A DNA stretch of 36,149 nt from Promethearchaeota archaeon (GTDB lineage: Archaea; Asgardarchaeota; Lokiarchaeia; Sigynarchaeales; SOKP01): positions 1 to 36,149 of the forward strand of contig JAEOTV010000130.1 in the NCBI GenBank assembly GCA_016839635.1, written 5' to 3'. Under the pieces are notes generated by a model. The model was not told where the DNA came from and searched no databases. It was given only the letters and a program-made list of their open reading frames with translations. Each line of letters starts with the position of its first letter. The stretch's first letter is position 1. Both the position numbers and the translations under genes were made by a program. This document shows positions 8,472-16,546 of this stretch, one piece after another.

Positions 8472-9941
8472 TTAATCTTCATTTTCCTTCTCAATATCTT
8501 CCGAAGATTCTTCCATTGGCTCTTCAATCGGTTCTTCTTTTGACTCTTCAACTTGATCTTCTATTGACTCATCAACTGGTTCAAGTGGTGATTCTTCAAC
8601 TGACTCTGGTGCTGATTTCTCACTTGACTCTGGTTCTGGTTTAGCACCTGCAGGAGTTTCACAAACGGGACATTTACTCCATCCTGGTCTTAGACTATAT
8701 CCACATTTAGCACATTCTCCAAGATTTTCGTCTACTTTCCATTCTGGAATATCTAACCCCCCTTGTCTCTTCTTTGATAACTCCTCTAATTCCTCTTCAG
8801 TCCATACTTCCATTCCCTCAGGTAAACCAGTTCCTCGCTCAGCAGCGAATTTATTCAAATCTTCCTCCGTCCAGCTAGGCATATCTGGCTGAGATGTCAT
8901 TCTCTTTTGTGCTTCTTCTGCTAGTTCTTCAGCAGTCCATGATTTGAGTTCTTGACCCCCCGCGGTTCTAACTATTCCCGGTTTTTGAGGTGCTGCTGCT
9001 TGTACAGGCATCTGAGGTTGTTGAGAGGGAATATTGCAGCTTTCAGCAGAAAATCGTAAAAAACCCTCAAAACACCTTGAAAATTTGTTTGGATCCTTAC
9101 CTTCATCTGTTACTAATAATAAAGTAGTTTTATCAGCAGGTTGAGGTACTGCAATACTAATGACAGCAATATCTGATGCAATCCTTTCTGATTCGATACT
9201 AGAAGTGATACTATCCATAGAATTCATTAGTTCATTATCTTTCATTAAAAAATCACAAATTGGATCACCATGTCGTTGGTAACCTTCATGATATTTGGCA
9301 AGATGATTTTGTGTCATTGTAGAGTCTAAAGAATTAATAATCGCACGAACATATGGATAAATTTGAGTTTTTGGACCTTTTATTGAATCATCGAGTTTAT
9401 AACCCCCTAAATCAAGTGCTCCCATTACTGGAGCGAATAATGGTTTTTCATCTTTTATTTTTCCAAAAATAGTTGATCTTGAAAGAACGCATTTAATTTC
9501 TCCATAATATGCAATTGAATTATCCAAAAACTCTATTTTTTTATTAAAAACTATACGAGGAATAGTTCGAAACAAAATATCTACCCAAGGCATTTCCTTT
9601 ACCGGAATTATGGCGACACATGTTTTTTCGATTAAATCTTTTAACTTTTTCACATAATTTTTTAATTCTTTCTTAATATCTTCATATTCTTCATTTTCTA
9701 ATTCCTCATTTGCTCTCTTTTCGAGTTCTTTAAATTTTTCCTCACTTGCTTTTAAATTTCCCCCAAAGGATTTTATCTCCCCTACAATATTATCTTTCAT
9801 AATTGTAGATGCTTTCTCAATCACTTCTTTTTGAAAATTTGATAGTTCTTGTTCTTCACTAGAGACTAAGTAATTAGCGGGATCAAATTCTAACTTGTTT
9901 ACAAATACTTGAAAAAGCTTCTTTAACACAGTATCAGACAA
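8472..9941 (-). CDS. Coiled-coil, Trp-repeat and zinc-ribbon protein with acidic tail, unknown
   Basis: 489 residues, start TTG. Parts in order: a charged coiled coil (about 28-110); an unrecognised globular domain (about 110-310); a Gln/Pro/Ala linker; four Trp-centred units at W335, W357, W380 and W401 (spacing 22, 23, 21; core SWTEEDL / VWTEEELEEL); a zinc ribbon C410-x2-C413-x10-C424-x2-C427; and a 57-residue tail of Glu/Ser/Pro with loose EEPxEES repeats. There is no signal peptide or membrane segment, so it should be cytosolic. The Trp units look like short helical peptide-binding or self-association repeats. The tail could be an intrinsically disordered linker. No enzyme motif is visible and I do not recognise the family. 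It shares strand and neighbourhood with the GTPase and V4R genes and is divergent from the hydroxyacid dehydrogenase. Confidence 0.75.
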   Translation of the reverse strand: MSDTVLKKLFQVFVNKLEFDPANYLVSSEEQELSNFQKEVIEKASTIMKDNIVGEIKSFGGNLKASEEKFKELEKRANEELENEEYEDIKKELKNYVKKLKDLIEKTCVAIIPVKEMPWVDILFRTIPRIVFNKKIEFLDNSIAYYGEIKCVLSRSTIFGKIKDEKPLFAPVMGALDLGGYKLDDSIKGPKTQIYPYVRAIINSLDSTMTQNHLAKYHEGYQRHGDPICDFLMKDNELMNSMDSITSSIESERIASDIAVISIAVPQPADKTTLLLVTDEGKDPNKFSRCFEGFLRFSAESCNIPSQQPQMPVQAAAPQKPGIVRTAGGQELKSWTAEELAEEAQKRMTSQPDMPSWTEEDLNKFAAERGTGLPEGMEVWTEEELEELSKKRQGGLDIPEWKVDENLGECAKCGYSLRPGWSKCPVCETPAGAKPEPESSEKSAPESVEESPLEPVDESIEDQVEESKEEPIEEPMEESSEDIEKENED

Positions 9942-10094
9942 TTTCTTTCCCTTTTTTTCGGTTTATAATTTTGAATAAAAGATATTTATAATTATAGCAA
10001 CGGAATGGATATAAAAATTTATTTGAATTAAGCATAATATATAGGAAATAAAGATTAAGAGTTTCAATAAACTAATTTATAAAATTTTAGAACT

Positions 10095-11126
10095 ATGACT
10101 GAACCAGAAAAGAATTACGTTATATGTTTTATCTCTCCCATACCTGAAAATGTGGAGGAATATCTAATTAAAAATTTGGAAAAAAATAAAAATGTAAAGA
10201 TTATATTTCGAAAAGATTCTTCAGAAGAGGAATTATTAAATATTGTTCCATCAGCAGACATTTTAATTGGTTGGCGTCCTTCCAAAAAAATATTAATGAA
10301 TGCTACTAAGACCAAATTATTTATCAATCCTGGGGCTGGAGTTCATCATCTTTTGCATCTTTTTCAAGAAATAAATACAGATAGGAAGGTTCTTTTGATT
10401 AATGGTCATGGAAACTCTTATTTTGTAGCTCAACACACAGTTGCACTATTATTAACTCTTATGAATAAAATAATTCATCATCATGAATGGATGCGACAAG
10501 GAAGATGGAGAACTGGAGATGAGGATGCCGCATCAATTCCATTAAGATTTAAAAAAGTAGGATTGCTTGGATATGGAGCAATAAATCGAAAAGTCCATCG
10601 TTTCTTAAGTGGTTTTGATGTTGAGTTTTGTATTTTAAGAAAGTACTGGGAAAAACAAGAAGATGCGCTCCCTACAAAGATAACAAAATATGAATTCTCT
10701 CAATTTAATGAGTTCCTTAAAGAAATTGATATACTTATAATTGCTGTACCTGTAACTTCATTGACAAGGAAAATGATTGGGAAAAATGAACTGGAACTTT
10801 TAGGGTCAAAAGGGTTGATAATAAATGTTAGTAGAGGGGAAATTATTAACGAAGAAAGTCTATTCAATGCTTTACAAGAAAAAATTATTCTAGGTGCTGC
10901 TATTGATGTATGGTATAATTATACTCCAGAAGGTGATAAAGAAGGAAAAAAATTTCCTTTTAACTTTCCATTCCATACACTTGATAACATAATTTTATCG
11001 CCACACCGAGGTTATTCTCCATTTAATGATTTATTAAGGTGGAATGAAGTAATTGAGAATATTTCTCGATTGGTTCACGGACGTCAAGATTTCATTAATG
11101 TGGTAAATTTAGAGGAGGAATATTAA
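10095..11126 (+). CDS. D-isomer-specific 2-hydroxyacid dehydrogenase family protein
   Basis: 343 residues with the two-domain plan of the phosphoglycerate/lactate/formate dehydrogenase superfamily. The Rossmann NAD site is GLLGYGAIN (156-164). The catalytic Arg lies in NVSRGE (R247) and the catalytic His in LSPHRG (H304). Where the family usually has a catalytic Glu after 'DV', this protein has DVWYNYTPEG. I recall a subgroup with 'DVWYxYP', so the Glu may be displaced rather than lost. It most likely reduces a 2-keto acid with NAD(P)H; substrate unknown. No SD site precedes the ATG, and TATA-like AT stretches lie about 60 bases upstream. It is a single gene, with 470 non-coding bases after it. 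Confidence 0.85.
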   Translation: MTEPEKNYVICFISPIPENVEEYLIKNLEKNKNVKIIFRKDSSEEELLNIVPSADILIGWRPSKKILMNATKTKLFINPGAGVHHLLHLFQEINTDRKVLLINGHGNSYFVAQHTVALLLTLMNKIIHHHEWMRQGRWRTGDEDAASIPLRFKKVGLLGYGAINRKVHRFLSGFDVEFCILRKYWEKQEDALPTKITKYEFSQFNEFLKEIDILIIAVPVTSLTRKMIGKNELELLGSKGLIINVSRGEIINEESLFNALQEKIILGAAIDVWYNYTPEGDKEGKKFPFNFPFHTLDNIILSPHRGYSPFNDLLRWNEVIENISRLVHGRQDFINVVNLEEEY

Positions 11127-11272
11127 ATTTTAGTTTAAAAATTCTCAAAACTTACCAAATTTTATTGTAAACTATCTTAAATTATGAATTTTATCAAACA
11201 TATAGTTATTTAAATTGAAAAATTGTTTATTATTATTTAAATAAGTAAACATTTTTGCTATTTATAATATCC

Positions 11273-11301
11273 TTATATAATCTCATTCACTGATTATATA
11301 A
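11273..11301. repeat. Perfect 10-bp inverted repeat, possible operator
   Basis: TTATATAATC, a 9-base spacer, then GATTATATAA: an exact inverted repeat about 300 bases before a ribbon-helix-helix gene. Similar AT palindromes serve as operators for dimeric RHH regulators, but AT-rich DNA yields such repeats by chance more often than average. Confidence 0.4.
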
Positions 11302-11476
11302 AGAACTTGTAATATTGTTCATACATCTTTATATAATAATCAAAACCTCAAAAATATCCTTAAATTTGAGGAGTATAGAAACATTTTAAAAATTAATACA
11401 TTAATATACTATCTGGAATATTTAAGACATGACAAATAAGTATCTCTTTAAATATATTAATCCGATAAAAACTTAA

Positions 11477-11490
11477 CTTTATATATTAAT
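11477..11490 (+). promoter_or_regulatory. Probable TATA box for the RHH gene
   Basis: CTTTATATATTAAT is the best TATA-like match before the RHH gene, about 110 bases upstream of its ATG. Initiation some 25 bases downstream would leave a leader of roughly 80 bases. Confidence 0.3.
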
Positions 11491-11597
11491 GTGTAATAAA
11501 ATAACTTATAAAAAAATTTGTGGTTTAAGGCGATCATAGTTAAAAAGGCGTTAGTGAATTTGCCGATTTTTGAATTAGGCATATTTATCAAAAAATA

Positions 11598-11900
11598 ATG
11601 TGGGTTAAAATGAAAATTGTAACAGTTAACATTCCTGAATCCTATATCGATAGTATAGAAAAATTAGTGGGGGAAGATGGGCTATATCCATCTAGATCTG
11701 AGCTAATTCGAGTAGCAGTTCGAGATTTTCTTCTCAGAGAACTAAAAATGGCTAATAATTTGGCTAAATATAAGGAAGCTGAAATTGAAGAATTTGATAA
11801 TGAGAATTATGTAAGGGTACCAGTTGAGCGTTTAAATGAAAAAGATGAACCAGTGAGAGAGTTTAAGACATATAAGATTATCAAACGATTAGAATATTAA
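11598..11900 (+). CDS. Ribbon-helix-helix (CopG/NikR-type) transcriptional regulator
   Basis: 100 residues. The N-terminal half is a ribbon-helix-helix DNA-binding unit: a beta strand (MKIVTVNIPESYIDSIEKLV) then PSRSELIRVAVRDFLLREL, with the conserved 'PSRSExIR' turn between helices. The C-terminal 50 residues are charged and unassigned, and lack the His/Cys set of the NikR nickel-sensing ACT domain. It should bind DNA as a dimer. The ATG at 11598 may be followed by the true start at codon 4 (11607), because homologues commonly begin 'MKIVTV'. The repeats upstream are candidate operators, suggesting autoregulation (inference). A long T-run ends the gene. Confidence 0.85.
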   Translation: MWVKMKIVTVNIPESYIDSIEKLVGEDGLYPSRSELIRVAVRDFLLRELKMANNLAKYKEAEIEEFDNENYVRVPVERLNEKDEPVREFKTYKIIKRLEY

Positions 11901-11949
11901 ATTTTTTTATATTATCATCCTTACTAATTAGTTATAAGTCTGTCGGAAA

Positions 11950-11973
11950 TTTTTTTCTTTTTTTTCTTTTTTT
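11950..11973 (+). terminator. Long T-run terminator
   Basis: 24 bases that are all T except two C residues, 50 bases after the RHH stop codon. This is a strong archaeal oligo-U termination signal. Confidence 0.65.
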
Positions 11974-12062
11974 GAGAAATAAAACATTGTTTAAATTCCT
12001 CAATTAAGTAAATAATAAATAAAATTAAAACAATAATAACAAATCTAATGTAAAAAAGATTA

Positions 12063-12067
12063 GAGGT
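12063..12067 (+). promoter_or_regulatory. Shine-Dalgarno site for an ATT start
   Basis: GAGGT is followed by 7 bases and then ATT at 12075. The first in-frame ATG, at 12120, has no SD site. This supports the longer reading of the next gene. Confidence 0.5.
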
Positions 12068-12074
12068 AATTTTT

Positions 12075-13349
12075 ATTCCTGATGAATTAGAAAACCAAGA
12101 TCATTATGCACCCCAATTCATGGAATGGGGCATTATAAATAAAGAAAATTTTGAAAATAAAACGACATTTGATGTTCCAATTAAGAGATGGGATCCTTTA
12201 TCAACAGTAATTATACACACTGAGGGTTTTGGATTAAGAAAAAAGCCAAGATATTATGGTCATTATTCTTACATCAGCCCTATTCGGGGTGCCAGACCTA
12301 AAGGATTTAAGACAACAGAGGAAGAAAAACAACTCTATGATTGTTCAAAAAAAATTGTTAGTAAATATAAAGATGTATTTTCCTCTGTAATTGAAGGAAA
12401 ATTAATTTATGATGATTGGGGTATGCCGTTAGGAAATGGATTTACTATAATTATCACACAAGATGAAATTAGGCGAGATGATCCCTTTTCAGAAACGCCA
12501 CATCGGATAGATAGATTACCTGACACATCCAAAGCAATAACCTTGATAAATAGATATCCATCAATGGCAAGAGTTATAGATCCAGGTATTGAAAAATTTA
12601 TTTCACAAAATCTTCCTCCACATTTGAAATTATCAAAAGGAATAAATTTAGTCAGTCTTTCTAGAAATTTTTATCCTTCTTTATGCTTTAATTTAATACC
12701 AGAGGAAGTATTAGCAGGGATTTTTCTTTCAATGAAATCAGCAATTTTATATTGTATTGAAGAGGCCATTAATAAAGATTATTATGATATCCCTGTTATG
12801 CCATTCTTTAATATTGGAACCAAGGTAGGAGGTTCACAACCTAGAATACATAGTCAAGTTTATATAGATTTAAATATGGATGGTCATGGAAGTAGATTAG
12901 AAGGATATCTCGAAGCATTCAAAGAAATGGGGAGTAAATGTCACTTATGTCAAACTAGTCATGGTGGAACAGATAGGATTATATTAGAAACTGAATTCTG
13001 GACTTTCTACAATACAGGAAGTCCTGTAAGAAATTATCATATTAGGTTTCATCCTAATGAGCATTTAAGGAGATTTGCTCAACTAAAGGTAAATCAAATT
13101 GAAGATTTAGCAGAATCTCTAAAGAAGATTTTTAAAGCATTAGATGACCTTGAAATTGATAAAAATCGTAATATTTTATTTAATTGCTGTCCATATGGTT
13201 ATGATGCTGATTTTCACATGTTTGCAGATATTATTCCACATGAAGTAATTGGAGGAGCTGAAATGGCTGATGATATGCGAGTTGCAAGAAAATTACCACA
13301 CGTTGCTGCAGAAGAAATTAGAAATTCATTGAAGAAATATCTTGATTAA
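12075..13349 (+). CDS. GalT-like HIT-superfamily nucleotidyltransferase, probable ATT start
   Basis: About 424 residues from the ATT at 12075, or 409 from the ATG at 12120 (numbering below is from the ATG). It resembles galactose-1-phosphate uridylyltransferase and related HIT proteins: 'VPIKRWDPLSTVII' near the start (family: IE.R.DPLT), then RIHSQVYIDL (H244, Q246), a CHLC zinc-like pair (C274, C277), and C-terminal DFHMFADIIPHEVIGG. The GalT nucleophile motif is H-x-H-x-Q; here the second (nucleophilic) His and the Gln remain, but the first His is Arg. It probably transfers or hydrolyses a nucleoside monophosphate on a sugar phosphate. The next gene, an NDP-sugar pyrophosphorylase, points to sugar-nucleotide metabolism. 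Substrate unknown. Confidence 0.75.
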   Translation: MPDELENQDHYAPQFMEWGIINKENFENKTTFDVPIKRWDPLSTVIIHTEGFGLRKKPRYYGHYSYISPIRGARPKGFKTTEEEKQLYDCSKKIVSKYKDVFSSVIEGKLIYDDWGMPLGNGFTIIITQDEIRRDDPFSETPHRIDRLPDTSKAITLINRYPSMARVIDPGIEKFISQNLPPHLKLSKGINLVSLSRNFYPSLCFNLIPEEVLAGIFLSMKSAILYCIEEAINKDYYDIPVMPFFNIGTKVGGSQPRIHSQVYIDLNMDGHGSRLEGYLEAFKEMGSKCHLCQTSHGGTDRIILETEFWTFYNTGSPVRNYHIRFHPNEHLRRFAQLKVNQIEDLAESLKKIFKALDDLEIDKNRNILFNCCPYGYDADFHMFADIIPHEVIGGAEMADDMRVARKLPHVAAEEIRNSLKKYLD

Positions 13350-13439
13350 CCATTTTACTTTCTAAAGACAAAATCTTTATAATTCAAATTGAATTAGATT
13401 TATATCTATAAAATATGTTACATATTTGAGAATTTCCAT

Positions 13440-13444
13440 GAGGT
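13440..13444 (+). promoter_or_regulatory. Shine-Dalgarno site fixing a TTG start
   Basis: GAGGT lies 7 bases before the TTG at 13452. The ATG at 13438 is out of frame and stops after five codons. Confidence 0.6.
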
Positions 13445-13451
13445 ATCAATC

Positions 13452-14600
13452 TTGAGAGAATGGTCTGCTATAATCTTAGCAGGTGGTAAAGGCAAACGGT
13501 TAATGCCTTTAACTTCACAAATTCCAAAACCTCTGGTAAAGGTTACAAATGTTCCTATGGTCGATTATGCCATTGCACATTTAATATTTGCCGATATTAA
13601 GCATATAATTCTAGCATTAGCATATATGGGGAAAGAAATGAAAGAATATATCAATAAAACATGGACAAAAGACAAATTAGGAGATGTAGAATTAGAATGT
13701 GAAATTCAAGAGAGTAGAGGTACTGCAGATGCGTATAGACTTTTAACAGATCGAATTGACTCTGAAAAAATTGTAGTTTCAATGGCAGATATCGTAACTA
13801 ACCTTCCAATGAAACGGTTTATGGATTTTCACTCGGAAAAGGAGGGAGTAGCAACAATTTCAATGAAAACTATTGAAAGTCATATTTCTCAATATGGTGT
13901 AGTGTTATTAGATAATAACAGGAAAATATACCTTTTTTTAGAAAAACCTGCGCCAATGGAACTATATTTAAGCAGTATGTCTCAAAGAGAGGATCTCTTT
14001 TTGCATACAAATGTTGCTAACACAGGGATATATTGTTTTGACAACAAGATTGGTGATATCCTACATGAAACGGGTTTAACGGATTTCGGTGGTGAAGTTT
14101 TTCCCTATTTACTTGAAAATAAATATGATTTATTTGGTTTTGTTGAAAATTATTATTGGATGGATGCTGGAAATTCCACTACTTATTTATGGGCGAATTG
14201 GGATCTTCTACGTAAGTATGCTTGGCCAATTTTACCCAATGGTGTTGAATATGATGAAGTTTTTGTAATGGGTATAATAAATTCAGGACAAAATATCAGT
14301 ATCGAGAAACCAGCTTGTATTGGGGAATTTGTTAAGTTAGAGAACCGAGTTAAGATTAAAGAATTAACCACCATCGGAAATAATGTATCAATTGGAGAAG
14401 ATACTATAATAGAGAAAAGTGTAATTTGGGATGAAATTAAAATTGGTGCAGGAAGTATCATAACAGAAAGTATAATCTGTAATAATTGTGAAATCGGGGA
14501 AAATGTAGTTTTAGAGAGAGCAATTATTGCACCATATTGTAAGATAAGCAGTAATTCTCAAATCAGAGACAGAACAATAGAACTTGGAACAGAACTATAA
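13452..14600 (+). CDS. NDP-sugar pyrophosphorylase (sugar-1-phosphate nucleotidyltransferase)
   Basis: 382 residues, start TTG. Residues 1-240 are a nucleotidyltransferase domain: LAGGKGKRLMPLT (9-21) binds the NTP, 'IPKPLVKV' carries the catalytic Lys region, and 'FLEKPAP' and 'YYWMDAGN' complete the sugar-phosphate site. Residues about 260-382 are hexapeptide repeats of a left-handed beta helix (IGNNVSIGEDTIIEKSVIW), as in GlgC, GlmU and archaeal bifunctional enzymes. It makes an NDP-sugar from a sugar-1-phosphate and NTP. Closeness to the branching enzyme and phosphohexomutase homologue suggests ADP/UDP-glucose for glucan synthesis, but dTDP- or GDP-sugars cannot be excluded. The C-terminal part lacks an obvious acetyltransferase active site. 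Confidence 0.9.
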   Translation: MREWSAIILAGGKGKRLMPLTSQIPKPLVKVTNVPMVDYAIAHLIFADIKHIILALAYMGKEMKEYINKTWTKDKLGDVELECEIQESRGTADAYRLLTDRIDSEKIVVSMADIVTNLPMKRFMDFHSEKEGVATISMKTIESHISQYGVVLLDNNRKIYLFLEKPAPMELYLSSMSQREDLFLHTNVANTGIYCFDNKIGDILHETGLTDFGGEVFPYLLENKYDLFGFVENYYWMDAGNSTTYLWANWDLLRKYAWPILPNGVEYDEVFVMGIINSGQNISIEKPACIGEFVKLENRVKIKELTTIGNNVSIGEDTIIEKSVIWDEIKIGAGSIITESIICNNCEIGENVVLERAIIAPYCKISSNSQIRDRTIELGTEL

Positions 14601-14685
14601 TTTTTGCTAAATTATATGAAATTATTATTCATTTAAAATATCAAGCAGTAGTATTTTTATCATTTATAAATTTCAAAGATTTTGT

Positions 14686-15228
14686 ATGAAAAATTTTTCA
14701 AACTACTGGAAGGCTCTATCATTTGCTTTTGCGAGTTATGGCAACCTGAAACGGAAAGCAAAAGATACTCCGTATATCATTCATCCGGTTCGTATTACTT
14801 TAATTTTGCGATCAGTGGGATTCAATGAATTTGAAAATGAAGAACTAATGATTGCAGCATTATTTCATGATCTTTGTGAAGATACTAACACTACTTTAGA
14901 AGAAATTGATAAAAAGTTTGGAGAAAAAATCGTTTCTATTGTTAATGAACTTACTATGCCTGAAGATGCAAAAGATCGTAAAAAAGATAAATGGTTAGAG
15001 AATTTCATGAATAGTTCAAAGGAAGCAAAAATAATTAAATTAGCTGACAGAATAGATAATCTTTTGGAAATGGTGGATGATTGGACAGTAGAAAAGCAAA
15101 TAGCTTATGCGAATCAAGCAAAAATAGTCTTAAAATCTTGTGGGGATGCAAATAAAGAATTAGCTGATAAATTAGATGAAATAATCAAGGATCTTCTAGA
15201 TAATTTAGAATATAACATGAATTCTTAG
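14686..15228 (+). CDS. MESH1-like HD-domain hydrolase (small alarmone hydrolase type)
   Basis: 180 residues, the same size as animal MESH1. HD metal ligands are visible: H33 (PYIIHP), H61-D62 (LFHDLCEDT) and D121 (KLADRIDN), with E65/D66 of the 'ED' motif that characterises RelA/SpoT hydrolase domains. No synthetase, TGS or ACT domain is present. Family members hydrolyse (p)ppGpp, and human MESH1 is also an NADPH phosphatase. As (p)ppGpp is rare or absent in most archaea, NADPH or another 3'-phosphorylated nucleotide may be the substrate; this is inference. ATG start, no SD site, 85 bases after the pyrophosphorylase on the same strand, so co-transcription is possible. Confidence 0.85.
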   Translation: MKNFSNYWKALSFAFASYGNLKRKAKDTPYIIHPVRITLILRSVGFNEFENEELMIAALFHDLCEDTNTTLEEIDKKFGEKIVSIVNELTMPEDAKDRKKDKWLENFMNSSKEAKIIKLADRIDNLLEMVDDWTVEKQIAYANQAKIVLKSCGDANKELADKLDEIIKDLLDNLEYNMNS

Positions 15229-15311
15229 TTTGATTAATTATTTTTTAACAATCTTCAAAATTAAAGAAAGCAATCTTGGAACGGAAATTTAAAAACGCCA
15301 ACTTATAATGA

Positions 15312-15338
15312 ATACAAATCATTTAATCAGATTTGTAT
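15312..15338 (-). terminator. 9-bp hairpin spanning the stop codon of the M24 peptidase gene
   Basis: ATACAAATC, a 9-base loop, then GATTTGTAT form a perfect 9-bp stem overlapping the last codons and stop of the M24 gene. On the minus strand a short T-run follows about 20 bases later. It probably ends that transcript, and may also serve the convergent HD gene. Confidence 0.45.
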
Positions 15339-16472
15339 AAATTTCGATTTTGTTATTATTTCGACTTTTCCATCTTTAATAAGGACATCATTTTCCAACC
15401 TTACTCCACCTAATCCTTGCTTATAAACTCCAGGCTCAATAGTAAATACCATTCCATCTTGTACGAATTCTTCTTTCCAATGCTTTAATGAATATTCATC
15501 TGAAGGTTTTCTACCGATAATTGGTGCATCATGTACAGTTAATCCAAGACCATGTCCTACGGCATATGGCAAACTATGTCCTACTGCTTTTAATACCTGA
15601 TCAGCTTCTTCATGGATTTTCCAAAAAGGTACTCCAATATCTATTATCTCTATTGCAGCTTCGTAAGAATCTATAACTATATCTCGTATTTTCTGTTGTT
15701 CTTCAGATAGTTCCTGAAAACCAATTGGAACCGTTATATCAGAGCAATAGCCTTGGTATTTTGCTCCGAAATCAATAAGAGCTAATCCTTGTAAAGCGAA
15801 TTTCTGGTTAGTAGCATAGGGATGGCAATGTAATGCATGCGAACGGGTCGTATTTGCCACTAAAGATTCAAAAGCAATATTATCAGCTCCATATTCTCCC
15901 ATTTTCTTTTGTACGAGAAAAGATAAGTCTTTTTCAGTATCATTTATAGCGTTTTCACAAAAATTTCTAATGTCTATAATTGTTTTATTTCCTATATGCG
16001 CTGCTTTTTTTAATTGATTTAATTCATGATCACTTTTTGTTGCTCGTAATTTTTGAAGGAGTTTAGTAATTTGAATAGGATTTTTGAATATTTTTACTTG
16101 TGACATATTTTTTTTCATTTTAATAATCGTACCATATGGAGTTGTTTCATAAACTCCGAAAATAATTGAAGGTTTTTTCCATCGATTATCTACTAATTCC
16201 TTCATTGCTAAATGAAAACTATATTTAAAATTACTCAGATCAAGAATTTCATCTACTTCAGCATGTTCATTCGCTAATTGATAATCCCCAGGAATAAGAA
16301 TAGATTCACCATTTTTTGTAATTAATAAGATAGCATCTGATGGATGTCCTGAAATATATTGCATATTAACATTTCGTGAACTCTCAGAGTCGATGATCAT
16401 TAAAACATCAATCTGTTTTTCCTCAAGAAACTTGAGGAGTATTTCATACTTTTCATTAGTAATTGGTCGCAT
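15327..16472 (-). CDS. M24-family Xaa-Pro aminopeptidase (prolidase-like)
   Basis: 381 residues with the creatinase N-terminal domain (about 1-135) and a pita-bread M24 catalytic domain. Dinuclear metal ligands are all present: D234 (LIDFGA), D245 (CSDITV), H307 (VGHGLG), E346 (FTIEPGVY) and E360 (VRLEND). H314 fits the second active-site His. It should cleave the N-terminal residue before proline, in the cytosol, using Mn or Co. The ATG gives the usual start for the family. It is transcribed away from the HD gene end and lies 74 bases after the branching enzyme on the same strand, with no functional link apparent. Confidence 0.93.
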   Translation of the reverse strand: MRPITNEKYEILLKFLEEKQIDVLMIIDSESSRNVNMQYISGHPSDAILLITKNGESILIPGDYQLANEHAEVDEILDLSNFKYSFHLAMKELVDNRWKKPSIIFGVYETTPYGTIIKMKKNMSQVKIFKNPIQITKLLQKLRATKSDHELNQLKKAAHIGNKTIIDIRNFCENAINDTEKDLSFLVQKKMGEYGADNIAFESLVANTTRSHALHCHPYATNQKFALQGLALIDFGAKYQGYCSDITVPIGFQELSEEQQKIRDIVIDSYEAAIEIIDIGVPFWKIHEEADQVLKAVGHSLPYAVGHGLGLTVHDAPIIGRKPSDEYSLKHWKEEFVQDGMVFTIEPGVYKQGLGGVRLENDVLIKDGKVEIITKSKFIQI

Positions 16473-16546
16473 TTCGAAAAACTCTTCTTCCTTAAATTGG
16501 GTATTTTTCTAACAATACTAAATAGATTGTAAAAAAGAAAAAGTTA

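Larger units (their letters stand above)
11127..11597. other. 470-base non-coding stretch with repeats
   Basis: There is no convincing open reading frame on either strand. It holds a perfect inverted repeat (11273-11301), a third related TTTATATAAT copy near 11329-11338, and a 10-base direct repeat ATATATTAAT (11452-11461 and 11481-11490). The last 75 bases (11520-11595) are less AT-rich and could be a leader RNA. It separates the dehydrogenase from the ribbon-helix-helix regulator, so it is a plausible regulatory region for the latter. Confidence 0.5.

Noticed and set aside
8417..8644. A 75-codon plus-strand frame with Leu/Gln/Val repeats.
   Set aside because: It is antisense to the Glu/Ser repeat tail of the zinc-ribbon protein, which explains the repeats.
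11528..11600. A stretch beginning AAGGCGATCATAG resembles the 5' end of archaeal 5S rRNA.
   Set aside because: The resemblance stops after about 15 bases, the conserved internal boxes are missing, and a full 5S would run into the RHH gene.
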